A program made the translations under genes and the position numbers. The notes beneath the pieces were generated by a model, which saw only the letters and a list, made by a program, of their open reading frames with translations, was not told where the DNA came from and made no database searches. A stretch of DNA of 64,000 bases from an uncultured Dorea sp. (GTDB lineage Bacteria > Bacillota > Clostridia > Lachnospirales > Lachnospiraceae): positions 21,105-85,104 of the forward strand of contig CAJTZE010000007.1 of assembly GCA_910584265.1 (NCBI GenBank), read 5' to 3'. Positions 31,815-40,656 of this stretch are shown here, one piece after another; position 1 is the stretch's first letter, and every line of letters begins with the position of its first letter.

Positions 31815-33533
31815 CTATTCTTTTTCAATGCCAAGATAGGGAAGTACATTTTCAAAAATCGTTCCGATGACCGGCGCCGCAATCGTCCCTCCATAATATA
31901 CACCCTGTGGATTGTAAATGATGCACATTCCCACAACCTGAGGATCATCTGCCGGGGCAAAGCCGATAAAGGAGGAAATGTATTTGTTGGCGCTTCTTGG
32001 GAGCGTCTGTGAGGTGGCGGTTTTTCCTCCGATCCGGTAGCCTTCAATGGCAGCCTTATTGCCGCCGCCCTCTGACACGACGCTTTCTAACAGCATTCTC
32101 ATGGTTGCCGAGGTTTCTTCTGAAAGGATCCTCTCCCCCTTGCCGTAGTCAAAGGTTTCTACCACTTCCCCGTTCTTATCCAGCACCCGCACTCCGAAAT
32201 GGGGCGTCACTCTCTGCCCTCCGTTAATAATAGAGCTGACTGTTGCCGCCATCTGCACCGGCGTAATCTGGAAGGACTGGCCGAATGACATGGTGGCAAG
32301 TTCCACCTGCCCGATATCTTCTTTCTTGTGCATGATAGTCGATGCTTCTCCGGGAAGATCCACGCTGGTATTTCCAAGGAGCCCGAACTGCTGATAGTAT
32401 TTATAAAATGCATCCACGCCCAGCCGGAGGCCGATATTGATAAATACCGGGTTGCAGGAATTCTGGATCCCCTGCACAAAGTTCTCCGCCCCATGGCCGC
32501 CTACCTTGTGGCACCGGATCTTCCTGTCCTCCACCACATAATACCCCGGACAGCTGAAGGTATCCTCCAGAGACACCACGCCTTCCTCCAGACAGGCCGC
32601 CGCGGTTACCGTTTTGAAAATGGAGCCCGGCTCGTAGGTATCGTTAATACTCCGGTTCCGCCACATTTGATTCAAAGCGTTCTGCTTCTCCTCCTCAGAC
32701 ATTCCTTCTGTGTTTCCCGGCAGGGTAAAGGGGTCGTTCAGGTTAAATTCCGGTACATTTACCATAGCAATTAATTCTCCATTCTGCGGGTTCATCAAAA
32801 TAATAGAAACCCCGTCCGCCTGCTTCTCCTCCATCACTTTCTCGGCCATCTGCTGGGCATACATCTGAATATTGTAATCTAAGCTGAGCTGTAAGGTATC
32901 GCCTGCTACAGGCTCCACCCGGTCCTCTGCAACTCCCTCCAGTTCTACGCCTCTGGCATCTGTCGTCGTAAGGATCTTACCGTCCTTCCCCTTCAGATAA
33001 TCTTCATATTTCACCTCAAGCCCGATAATACCCTGATTGTCTCCTCCAGTAAATCCAAGCACAGTAGAAGCCAGCTCATTGTATGGATAATAGCGTTTAA
33101 AATCTTCATCCACCTTCACGCCGTCAAGCTCAAGATTCCGGATTTCATCTCCTACCGCCTTATCCACATTAGTCTTGATCCTTTCTATAGAAGATATCTT
33201 TTCCACCCGGCTCCGCACCGTATTCTCGTCCATTTCCAGAATATCAGACAAAGCCCGGATCACGCCCTCCGGATCCGTAATCTGGCTGTGGATAACCGAA
33301 ATCGTACAAACCGTCCGGTTTGTAGCAAGCACCGTTCCATTGGCATCTACGATTTCTCCTCTTGCGGCCTTGATGTCCCGCTCCCTCTCATGCAGATCCT
33401 TTGCTTTCTCCTGATAATATTCTGCATCAAATACCATCAGATACACCAGCCTGCCGATCAGGAACAGGATAACCGCCAGCGCAAAGAAAAATACAATGCA
33501 GATTTTTCTCTTATTATATGTTTTATTTTTCAA
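31815..33533 (-). CDS. Class B penicillin-binding protein, SpoVD-like (KTA instead of KTG)
   Basis: A 572-aa transpeptidase. An N-terminal TM helix (residues 10-32) is followed by a pedestal/dimerisation domain (RDIKAARGEIVDANGTVLAT) and the transpeptidase domain. Catalytic Ser is in YEPGSIFKTV (SxxK) and the SxN motif is NSCNPVF. The third motif reads GGKTATSQTLPR, so the usual KTG is KTA. The protein ends at the transpeptidase domain, without PASTA repeats. Second of two tandem PBPs; in B. subtilis this place is held by spoVD, so a cortex role is likely by position. It lies upstream of mraY. Confidence 0.9.
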   Translation of the reverse strand: MKNKTYNKRKICIVFFFALAVILFLIGRLVYLMVFDAEYYQEKAKDLHERERDIKAARGEIVDANGTVLATNRTVCTISVIHSQITDPEGVIRALSDILEMDENTVRSRVEKISSIERIKTNVDKAVGDEIRNLELDGVKVDEDFKRYYPYNELASTVLGFTGGDNQGIIGLEVKYEDYLKGKDGKILTTTDARGVELEGVAEDRVEPVAGDTLQLSLDYNIQMYAQQMAEKVMEEKQADGVSIILMNPQNGELIAMVNVPEFNLNDPFTLPGNTEGMSEEEKQNALNQMWRNRSINDTYEPGSIFKTVTAAACLEEGVVSLEDTFSCPGYYVVEDRKIRCHKVGGHGAENFVQGIQNSCNPVFINIGLRLGVDAFYKYYQQFGLLGNTSVDLPGEASTIMHKKEDIGQVELATMSFGQSFQITPVQMAATVSSIINGGQRVTPHFGVRVLDKNGEVVETFDYGKGERILSEETSATMRMLLESVVSEGGGNKAAIEGYRIGGKTATSQTLPRSANKYISSFIGFAPADDPQVVGMCIIYNPQGVYYGGTIAAPVIGTIFENVLPYLGIEKE

Positions 33534-33689
33534 GCAGAAAACCTCACATAACGATTCCCTATAGTTTACGGCACGTCATGCAAGGTTATTCCAAATTCTT
33601 TATTTTTCTTTTTGGGAAAACCGCGGCTAAAAGGGACGCGGTATCTGCACAGACGAAACTGTATTGCACCGGATTATCTGCCACATCCG

Positions 33690-35717
33690 CTATTCCTCTG
33701 TCTCTTCACTGGTGTAATCATCCTCTGAACCGTCTTCGTAATACTCCTCATGATCTTCTTCGTAATCATAGTCATCTTCATAATCATCTTCATAATCATC
33801 TTCGTAATCATCTTCGTAATCATCTGAATAAACAGTGATATCATCGTCATCCTGCTTTACCGTTCCCAAAGTTGCCGGATCATAACCGGCAGCCGGGGTA
33901 ACTCCCAGATAGGGGAAAATCTCTTTCATGATGTCTGCGGCCAGCTGCACTGCAAGGGCACTCTGTCCCTGATCGTAATCATTTACCTCATCAATCACGA
34001 CATAAACCACTACTTCCGGATTCTCCTGAGGGGCATAGCCGATGAAGGATACCAGATATTTTCCGTTATCACGGGGAAGCTTCTCCGCCGTCCCGGTCTT
34101 TCCTCCAATTTCGTAGCCCTCCAGATTCGCCTTGTCTCCGCTTCCGTTCAGCACAACGCCGCGCATATAATCCTTGACAATTGTGCTGGTTTCCTCAGAA
34201 ATAGTACGTTTTACGAGCACCGGATTTCTATTGTCAACCACATTTCCATTTTCATCTATAATCTGCTTTACAATATGAGGTTCATAATAATCTCCGCCGT
34301 TTATCAGAGAACAGAAGCCTGCCGCAAGCTGTGTCATGGTTACATTAAAATTCTGCCCGAATGCATTGGTGGCAAGACTGGCATCATCCATAGTCTCCGG
34401 CGTATAGAGAAGTCCCTCCGTAGAGGCATCTCCGGGAAGATCGATCCCTGTCAGCTCTCCAAATCCGAAAATATGCTGGTATTTGCACAGTTCTTCCCTG
34501 CCGATCATGCTGCCGATCTGCATCAGAGCAACATTACAGGAATTTTCTATGGATTCCTTCAAAGTCTGGCTCCCATGTCCTTCCTTATTCACACAGTGGA
34601 TATCATGGTCTCCAATATGCAGCATACCGCCGCAGGTAAAGCTTTCATCTCCATTCAGCGCTCCGATTTCCAGTCCTGCCGCCACGGTAAATGGTTTTAT
34701 AGTAGAACCAGGCTCATAGGTATCGCTGATACAGAAGTTTCTCCACAGCCGGTTCATGGCCTCCAGCTTTTCTTCCTCCGTCATTTCCTCAATCTGTTCT
34801 TCGGTATAATATTTTGTCAGGTCTCTGGGACTGTTCAGATCATAATTCGGATAAGAAGCTTCTGCAATAATCTCTCCATTTTGAGGATTCATTACTATCA
34901 CTGCCGTATTGGCGCTTCCTTCCCCCGGATAGGCATAGTCTTTGCGGTCTTCGTTAAACGCAATAATATGCTTCTCAACAATGCTCTGCACCTGCAGGTC
35001 AAGGGTAGTTACAACCGCATCTCCGTTGTTCGGCTTTTTTACTGTCCGCTCCACAGAAGCGTCCGTATTCAGATAGCCGTACTCCCGCCCGTTTGTTCCA
35101 TTGAGAACCGAATTATAATATCCTTCAATCCCATTATTTCCCACATTACCGTCTGAAGTAAATCCGATCACATCACAGGCAAGAGCATTATATGGATATT
35201 TTCTTAAATAATCCTCCTCCAGCCAGATACCATATACATTAGGATAATTCTCTTTATCCGCATCAATCTCTTTAAATTCCTTCGCCTTGGCATACTCCAC
35301 TCCTTTTTTCAGGATTGCATACCGGCTGTCCGGATTCTCCTCCATCAGTTCACGGATCTCATCACCGTCCAGTTCAAAGCAGTCCTCCAGCACCCGGATC
35401 GTCGGATCAATGTATTTCTTGTCGCTGACTGCCGCTTTCACATCCAGAATCACATTATACACACGTTCGCTGGTCGCCAGCTTCGTGCCGTTACAGTCCA
35501 GAATATCCCCCCGCTTATAGGGAATGACCCGGCTGTCATACTGCTGCTGTTCCAACACGACTCTTGTGTACTGGTCTCCCCTGCTCGCATTAATGTATGT
35601 AATTCTGAACACCAAAATAGTAAAAACCAGTATCACTCCTACATACAGTAATACCAGTTTTTTCTGCATAAATTTGGGAAATTTTTTAATAAGATAATAC
35701 TTCGTTTTCTTGGACAT
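33690..35717 (-). CDS. Class B penicillin-binding protein (division PBP2B/FtsI-like) with acidic tail
   Basis: A 675-aa septal transpeptidase candidate. TM helix (about 20-42), pedestal domain (RVIPYKRGDILDCNGTKLAT), then a transpeptidase domain with SxxK EPGSTIKPF, SxN NSCNVAL and KTG GGKTGTAEKLPR, all canonical. After residue 610 the extracellular tail becomes Asp/Glu/Tyr-only with five DDYE units, ending EDGSEDDYTSEETEE. First PBP after the ftsL-like gene, the position of pbpB. Ten bp separate it from the ftsL-like stop region, fitting tight co-expression. Confidence 0.93.
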   Translation of the reverse strand: MSKKTKYYLIKKFPKFMQKKLVLLYVGVILVFTILVFRITYINASRGDQYTRVVLEQQQYDSRVIPYKRGDILDCNGTKLATSERVYNVILDVKAAVSDKKYIDPTIRVLEDCFELDGDEIRELMEENPDSRYAILKKGVEYAKAKEFKEIDADKENYPNVYGIWLEEDYLRKYPYNALACDVIGFTSDGNVGNNGIEGYYNSVLNGTNGREYGYLNTDASVERTVKKPNNGDAVVTTLDLQVQSIVEKHIIAFNEDRKDYAYPGEGSANTAVIVMNPQNGEIIAEASYPNYDLNSPRDLTKYYTEEQIEEMTEEEKLEAMNRLWRNFCISDTYEPGSTIKPFTVAAGLEIGALNGDESFTCGGMLHIGDHDIHCVNKEGHGSQTLKESIENSCNVALMQIGSMIGREELCKYQHIFGFGELTGIDLPGDASTEGLLYTPETMDDASLATNAFGQNFNVTMTQLAAGFCSLINGGDYYEPHIVKQIIDENGNVVDNRNPVLVKRTISEETSTIVKDYMRGVVLNGSGDKANLEGYEIGGKTGTAEKLPRDNGKYLVSFIGYAPQENPEVVVYVVIDEVNDYDQGQSALAVQLAADIMKEIFPYLGVTPAAGYDPATLGTVKQDDDDITVYSDDYEDDYEDDYEDDYEDDYDYEEDHEEYYEDGSEDDYTSEETEE
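33770..33830 (-). repeat. 12-bp tandem repeat in the PBP tail
   Basis: On the plus strand the unit TAATCATCTTCA/G recurs about five times and codes for D-D-Y-E on the minus strand. It is a coding microsatellite; unit loss or gain keeps the frame. Confidence 0.85.
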
Positions 35718-35726
35718 ATTTCCACC

Positions 35727-36272
35727 CTACTTCTGTAAATCCGCCGGATCTGCCAGTACTCCCTCCTCCGGGATCTCATCATACTGTTTAATATAATCTC
35801 CGGTAGGATTATCATATTCGATCACCTGACTGTCCGATGCATATATCATTCCAAGCTCATTCAGGGCCTTCTCTCTGATTTCATCCAGATTCACAGCATC
35901 CATGACCGCATTATACTTCGTTGTGTTCTCTTCATGCAATGCTACGATCTCTTCCTGAAGAGCTGTAATATGCTTGGAACGATTGGTAATCTCCGACCTG
36001 AGCTGTACATAATTCACACACACAAACAGCATCACCACCGCGGCAAATGCGAGAAACACTACATAGCCCTTATTGATTCCCATTGCCTGCCTGCGGTTCT
36101 GCTTTACCTGGCTGCTGGTCTTCTTACGCCTTTTCGGACTTTCTACACGCCTCTCCGGCTCATACACCGGCTTCGGCGCTGCATTTCCATAAACATACAT
36201 CTGGCGTGGATCGGACGAATTTCTTCTATGTAATGATGGCCGTCTCCTGTCTGCTGACACTCTTGCCGCCAT
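35727..36272 (-). CDS. FtsL-like septum formation protein
   Basis: A 181-aa bitopic protein. The long basic cytoplasmic N-terminus (residues 1-70, rich in Arg/Lys/Pro) is followed by one TM helix (GYVVFLAFAAVVMLFVCVNY, about 70-89). A periplasmic coiled coil (LRSEITNRSKHITALQEEIV and on) ends in NLDEIREKALNELGMIYASD. Topology and place between rsmH and the PBP fit FtsL; sequence conservation of FtsL is always weak. The N-terminal extension is longer than in B. subtilis FtsL. Confidence 0.8.
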   Translation of the reverse strand: MAARVSADRRRPSLHRRNSSDPRQMYVYGNAAPKPVYEPERRVESPKRRKKTSSQVKQNRRQAMGINKGYVVFLAFAAVVMLFVCVNYVQLRSEITNRSKHITALQEEIVALHEENTTKYNAVMDAVNLDEIREKALNELGMIYASDSQVIEYDNPTGDYIKQYDEIPEEGVLADPADLQK

Positions 36273-36330
36273 GCCTCTCTCCCCTTTCTTACTTTACACC
36301 AGACCGCCTGCCCTGCCGGCCATTCTCCCT

Positions 36331-37266
36331 CTATGACCGTTCAAAGATGCGCAGCTTCGCACTCTTAGCGCGGCTGTTTGCCGCAATCTCCGCTTCCCCT
36401 GGCAGTACAGGCTTTCTTGTAATAATACTCCCCTTTGAGACCTTACCGCACACACACACCGGAAAATCCTTCGGACATGTGCAGGGGTTCTCATTTTTTC
36501 TAAAAGCACTCTTTACAATTCTGTCTTCTAATGAATGGAAGGTTATAATACATAACCTTCCGCCAAAGTTCAATATATCGATCATATCATCCAGCGACTC
36601 AGAAAGAACCTCCAGTTCCCTGTTCAGCTCAATGCGGATTGCCTGAAACGTCCGTTTCGCCGGATGTCCGCCCTTCTTCTGATACTTCATCGGAATGGCG
36701 CGCCTGATTATCTCTGTAAGTTCCCCAGTGGTCTCGATGGGTCTTCTGCCGCGCTCCTTTGCAATATGCCTGGCAATGTTCTTCGCAAACTTGTCCTCCC
36801 CGTAATCGCGGATCACGCGGTAGAGATCCATCTCACTGTAGTCATTGACGATGTCCCTTGCCGTCATCTCCTGACGTCTATCCATCCGCATGTCCAAGGG
36901 TGCATCCCCGCGGTAGGAGAATCCCCGGTCTGCCGTATCCAGCTGATAAGACGATACGCCCAGATCGAGCATGATCCCATCGACTTTGTCAATGCCTAAT
37001 TCATGGAGCCTGGACTTCATATCACAATAGTTGCTCCGGACTATTGTAACCTTCTCCCCGAAGTCCTTTAAGCGGACGCCTGCCGCCTCGATTGCGGCTT
37101 CGTCCTGGTCTATTCCTATAATACTCCCCTTTTCACCTAATCTGGTGCACACTTCATAGCTGTGTCCTCCACCGCCCAGTGTGCCGTCCACATAGATGCC
37201 CTCTGGCTTTACGTTTAAGCCGTCAATTGTCTCCTTAAGTAATACTGATGTATGATTGAATTCCAT
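36331..37266 (-). CDS. rsmH: 16S rRNA (cytosine-1402-N4)-methyltransferase RsmH
   Basis: RsmH methylates C1402 of 16S rRNA. The 311-aa enzyme begins MEFNHTSVLLKETIDGLNVK with HTSVLL, then SAM motif I GIYVDGTLGGGGHS. GIMLDLGVSSYQLD, DRGFSYRGDAPLDMRMD and the C-terminal LCIITFHSLEDRIVK are signature elements. SD GGGAGAAGG precedes ATG 37266. It lies 11 bp after mraZ, the conserved dcw start pair. Confidence 0.97.
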   Translation of the reverse strand: MEFNHTSVLLKETIDGLNVKPEGIYVDGTLGGGGHSYEVCTRLGEKGSIIGIDQDEAAIEAAGVRLKDFGEKVTIVRSNYCDMKSRLHELGIDKVDGIMLDLGVSSYQLDTADRGFSYRGDAPLDMRMDRRQEMTARDIVNDYSEMDLYRVIRDYGEDKFAKNIARHIAKERGRRPIETTGELTEIIRRAIPMKYQKKGGHPAKRTFQAIRIELNRELEVLSESLDDMIDILNFGGRLCIITFHSLEDRIVKSAFRKNENPCTCPKDFPVCVCGKVSKGSIITRKPVLPGEAEIAANSRAKSAKLRIFERS

Positions 37267-37277
37267 ATCCTTCTCCC

Positions 37278-37718
37278 CTAGATACTGAATCCACTGGCTT
37301 CCATCTCTGATGCAATATCTTCGATATCCGCCTCCACTTCAGCATTCTTTGCATCCCATCTGGCCTTGTCCCATATCTCGGCACGCTTCCCCATACCGAT
37401 AAATACAACTTCCTTCTCAAGCTTTGCATAGTCTCTTAAAACAGAAGGCACCAGTGTTCTTCCTTGCTTATCAAGATCGCCGTCTGTTGCTGATCCCTGA
37501 AAGAAATAAGCAAACTTTCTTGCGTTCTTGTCCGTGGTGGTTGGCAGGGCGTTAAGCTTCTCCTCAAATGCGTTCCATTCTGTCTCAGGATAAACGTACA
37601 GACAATTCTCCATTCCCTTGGTTATGACGAAATGCTCCCCTAAATCGTCACGAAACTTCGCAGGAATGATAAGTCTTCCCTTAGGGTCGATATTATGACT
37701 GTACTCTCCTTTCAACAT
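37278..37718 (-). CDS. mraZ: Transcriptional regulator MraZ
   Basis: MraZ binds tandem repeats at its own promoter and controls the dcw cluster. The 146-aa protein has two AbrB-like SpoVT/MazE-fold units: KGEYSHNIDPKGRLIIPAKF (residues 3-22) and ATDGDLDKQGRTLVPSVLRD (near 75-95), each with the DxxGR signature. ATG 37718 is preferred because GAGGGTG lies 6 nt upstream; GTG 37727 would overlap that site. First gene of the operon, with a seven-repeat MraZ box upstream. Confidence 0.97.
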   Translation of the reverse strand: MLKGEYSHNIDPKGRLIIPAKFRDDLGEHFVITKGMENCLYVYPETEWNAFEEKLNALPTTTDKNARKFAYFFQGSATDGDLDKQGRTLVPSVLRDYAKLEKEVVFIGMGKRAEIWDKARWDAKNAEVEADIEDIASEMEASGFSI

Positions 37719-37782
37719 TGAACTCACCCTCTTTCATCCAGCAGCTCCCCAGCAGCTTTCATGAAATGCACAAAGGGCTCAT

Positions 37783-37848
37783 CCACTCTCGAACCACTTT
37801 ATACCACTTCCCTCCACTTTCTACCACTTGAAACCATTGTAAACCATC
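37783..37848 (-). promoter_or_regulatory. MraZ box: seven TGG repeats at about 10-bp spacing
   Basis: On the minus strand, AGTGG occurs at 37783-37787, 37794-37798, 37804-37808, 37814-37818 and 37824-37828, with variants AATGG (37834-37838) and GATGG (37844-37848). Spacing is 10 bp except one 11. MraZ binds such direct TGG-containing repeats with about 10-bp period in E. coli and mollicutes. The array spans from inside the promoter spacer to 65 nt before the start codon, so MraZ should repress its own operon. Confidence 0.9.
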
Positions 37849-37864
37849 TTATAGGTGATTTCAA
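37836..37864 (-). promoter_or_regulatory. Sigma-A promoter of the dcw operon
   Basis: On the minus strand, -35 TTGAAA (37859-37864), 17-bp spacer, -10 TACAAT (37836-37841). Its -10 and start region are covered by the MraZ repeats. Confidence 0.65.
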
Positions 37865-37871
37865 CCCCCTT

Positions 37872-37938
37872 TTTGAGAAAAATGAAAATCTCCGCCTGCA
37901 TGGACAGCCTTATCTGACTTCCCATGCAGGCGGAGATT
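37872..37938 (-). terminator. Second upstream terminator before the dcw promoter
   Basis: AATCTCCGCCTGCATGG (37887-37903) pairs perfectly over 17 bp with 37922-37938. The minus-strand tail is TTTTCATTTTTCTC. Together with the hairpin at 37977 it shields the dcw promoter from read-through. Confidence 0.85.
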
Positions 37939-37976
37939 ATTAGTACAAATATATTAGAATCACCCTTTTTTTCCTC

Positions 37977-38021
37977 ATAAAACAAAGCAGGACAGGCAAA
38001 GCTAACCTTTACCCGTCCCGC
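37977..38021 (-). terminator. First terminator after the small membrane-protein gene
   Basis: A 15-bp stem (37987-38001 with 38007-38021, three wobble pairs), loop CTAAC, and minus-strand tail TTTGTTTT. It lies 25 bp below the stop of the gene at 38046. Confidence 0.75.
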
Positions 38022-38045
38022 TAAATTCTCTCATCTATACTCTGC

Positions 38046-38294
38046 TTATTCCGCCGCAGGCGCCGCCAAATGCGACTGATACTCCGTGATAGCCGTGTAA
38101 TCCACCTGTGCCGTCTGCTTCGGCCTGCTGGAATCATAAAGATTATATCCAGAGTATCCAAGCCAAACGACCAGCGCTAATCCCAGAATTCCTACAACGG
38201 CTCTCCGAAACAGCTGCTTCACCTTCTCTTTCTTCATATTCTGCTTACGGTTCGCCTTTTCCTGTTTATATTTATCAACCTTTTCCTGACTCAT
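38046..38294 (-). CDS. Small single-pass membrane protein, unknown
   Basis: An 82-aa protein. A strongly basic N-terminus (residues 1-30, rich in Lys/Arg/Gln) is followed by one TM helix (AVVGILGLALVVWLGYSGYN) and a short external tail ending AAPAAE. No family recognised. Topology is N-in. It stands alone between DegV and the dcw operon, followed by two terminators. Confidence 0.75.
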   Translation of the reverse strand: MSQEKVDKYKQEKANRKQNMKKEKVKQLFRRAVVGILGLALVVWLGYSGYNLYDSSRPKQTAQVDYTAITEYQSHLAAPAAE

Positions 38295-38400
38295 ATTCTA
38301 TGGCTCCTTTTCTATAATCAAGCACTGACGCCAGACCTCTGCGGACCGGATTATTTGTCAGCATACCTATCATAGCACATTTTCATACAGGAAACAACTT

Positions 38401-39240
38401 CTAAATCACCACAATTACTCCGCCGTCCGACGCATACATACTGCTGATGCCTGCGGTATCCAGCACAAGTACATCCTTTGGATTCATCCGCTCCACAAGC
38501 ATCCTCTTCAGCTCCTGTGCCCTTGCAGGACAGTTACAATGGCTGACTGCCAGAGTCTTCTCCTCTGCCCGTACCGTTTTCTTTGCCACTTCGTCCGCAA
38601 GCTTCACAAGCGCCTTCTTCATGCCTCTCGCCTGGCCCAGCTGGCAGATCGTCCCCTCCGGAGTAGCACCCATGACCGGCTTAATATTAAGCGCTGTTGC
38701 CACAACAGCCTTAAGTCCCGTCAATCTTCCGTTCTTGCGGAGGGTTTCTAATGTCTCCAGAAGGAAAAAAGTATTCTGGCCTTCAATATAGGCCTCCACC
38801 GTATCCACAATCTGCTGAAATTCCATCCCCTGCTCCTCACATTCAGCAATCTTTAACGCGATCAGCGTCTCGCCGATAGATGCAGACCGGGAATTGAATA
38901 CGTAGATATCCTTCTCTCCATACTCCTCATGATACAGGTTTTTACCAAGAACCGCACTGTTGTAGGAACCGCTGAGCTCTGCCGACAGTGTTACGGCATA
39001 TACATGCTCCTCCTCACAGCTGTACGCCTCCCTATAGGTCTCCGGTGAAGGGCAGGATGACTTCGGCCCGTTAGGACTTGCTGCCACCCTATCCAGAAAT
39101 TCCTTCTGGTCGAATGTCTCATCATCTATAATATGATAGTCGTCCACATCAATAGACAGGGACGCCGTCACAAAATGCCCGGATGCCTTCATTTCCCGAG
39201 ACAGCTCTCCGCAGCTGTCAACAATAATCTTATAACTCAT
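38401..39240 (-). CDS. DegV family fatty-acid-binding protein
   Basis: A 279-aa member of the DegV family, which bind fatty acids and in some bacteria feed a fatty acid kinase (FakB role). The N-terminal YKIIVDSCGELSREM, SCPSPETY, AVTLSAELSGSYNSAVLG, ETLETLRKNGRLTG and NIKPVMGATPEG segments are family landmarks, with lipid-contacting Ser/Thr in the SCPSP and LSAELSGSY loops. ATG 39240 has GGGAGGG 7 nt upstream; the longer frame to 39264 is not supported. No fakA neighbour is seen. Confidence 0.93.
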   Translation of the reverse strand: MSYKIIVDSCGELSREMKASGHFVTASLSIDVDDYHIIDDETFDQKEFLDRVAASPNGPKSSCPSPETYREAYSCEEEHVYAVTLSAELSGSYNSAVLGKNLYHEEYGEKDIYVFNSRSASIGETLIALKIAECEEQGMEFQQIVDTVEAYIEGQNTFFLLETLETLRKNGRLTGLKAVVATALNIKPVMGATPEGTICQLGQARGMKKALVKLADEVAKKTVRAEEKTLAVSHCNCPARAQELKRMLVERMNPKDVLVLDTAGISSMYASDGGVIVVI

Positions 39241-39370
39241 ATCAAACCCTCCCGCAGATGCCAAAGTACGTTATCCGCTTCTATTACATGTAGTTTTAAA
39301 AACTACTTAAATAATAGCATATAATACCCGTTCTTGGCAAGAGCATACATGGCTCAAATGATAAGATTCT

Positions 39371-40573
39371 CTATTCTTCAAACCGGATTTTACCGGATAT
39401 CCCCAATGCCAGACCCATTTCCGCCATCAAAAACAGAATCGAGGTTCCGCCATAGCTGATAAAAGGCAGCGTAATACCCGTGGTTGGAATCATATTGATC
39501 ACAACCGCCACATTCAAAATAACCTGGATCGCTATGTGGGCAAAAATACCGGTCACAATCAACGCCCCATACATATCCGGTGCATTCTGCGCAATAAACA
39601 TCAAACGGTACAAAAGCAGGCCGAACATGAGCAGCACAATAATCGCGCCAAATACCCCCAGCTCCTCGCAGATAATCGAAAGGATCATGTCATTCTGAAC
39701 CTCAGGAATGATCATCTTCTGAGCGCTGTTGCCAAGGCCTTTCCCAAAAAATCCCCCGGAGCCCACTGCATACAGTCCCTGCATAACCTGATAGCCCCAG
39801 TTTGATGCATACCGTTCCGGCTCCAGCCATACCAGTACGCGGCGGAGACGGAAATTCCCGCTCATCTCCGGATTCTGGACAACCAGCTTCAATATCGTTA
39901 CCATGATCAGAAGAAATACAAATCCTCCGGCTACAATAACAATAAAGGGGGCTGTCTTTGGATGGACGACAAAAACCAGAAAACAGGAAATCCCCATTAC
40001 GATAATCGCCGTACTCATATTTTCCGTCATAAAGTATACGCAGACCGCCGAGAAACCTCCCCAGATCAATATATGTATGATCCCCTGCAGGGAATGCACT
40101 TCCTTGCCCAGTTTACAGAGCAGCTGAGGGATAAATAGGATGATTGCAATCTTGGCCACCTCCGATGGCTGAAACTGCTGATCAAAAGGAAGCTTGATCC
40201 AGCGTCTCGCGCCGTTAACCTCCTGCCCCAGCGGCGTCATAACAAGTGCCATCAGAAAAATGGACAGCCAGTAAAGCTTCTTGGCATAGATTGCAAAAAT
40301 ATGATAATCAATATTAGAAATGATATAAGCGCCGAGAAAACCTGCGGCACAGAAGAAAGCCTGCCGTTTAAAAAAATGCATGCCGTCCTCATACACTCTC
40401 AGAGCGCTGTAGGAGCTGGTACTGTACAGCATAGCCAAACCAAAGCATACTAAAAATATAATCACCGCAAGCAGGCTGTAGTCAAAATACTGCACTTTCC
40501 TTTTTTTCTTTCCCCCGGACCTCACCCGCTCCCTCTCCCGGCGCGTCCGCGGCATCTGTCTGATATTACCCAT
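39371..40573 (-). CDS. Second SEDS-family glycosyltransferase (FtsW/RodA/SpoVE type)
   Basis: A 400-aa SEDS protein. A highly basic N-terminus (RTRRERERVRSGGKKKRKVQ) is followed by about ten TM helices and the family motifs QPSEVAKIAIILFI, GYQVMQGLYAVGSGGFFGKG and TTGITLPFISYGGTSILFLM. It resembles the FtsW at 28331 more than RodA in its C-terminal GGTS block. Candidates are SpoVE (cortex) or a second FtsW. ATG 40573 is taken because GGAGAG lies 10 nt upstream. It is divergent from the cotJ operon and stands outside the dcw operon. Confidence 0.9.
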   Translation of the reverse strand: MGNIRQMPRTRRERERVRSGGKKKRKVQYFDYSLLAVIIFLVCFGLAMLYSTSSYSALRVYEDGMHFFKRQAFFCAAGFLGAYIISNIDYHIFAIYAKKLYWLSIFLMALVMTPLGQEVNGARRWIKLPFDQQFQPSEVAKIAIILFIPQLLCKLGKEVHSLQGIIHILIWGGFSAVCVYFMTENMSTAIIVMGISCFLVFVVHPKTAPFIVIVAGGFVFLLIMVTILKLVVQNPEMSGNFRLRRVLVWLEPERYASNWGYQVMQGLYAVGSGGFFGKGLGNSAQKMIIPEVQNDMILSIICEELGVFGAIIVLLMFGLLLYRLMFIAQNAPDMYGALIVTGIFAHIAIQVILNVAVVINMIPTTGITLPFISYGGTSILFLMAEMGLALGISGKIRFEE

Positions 40574-40656
40574 AATTATTACACTCTCCAATCCATCTTA
40601 TTATATCCGGGTAGAACAATAAATACAACCAGACAGTTCAAAAAAATCAAATCCTG

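Noticed and set aside
33770..33830. Regular short repeats considered as CRISPR
   Set aside because: 12-bp units without spacers, in frame and coding for the PBP tail; a coding microsatellite.
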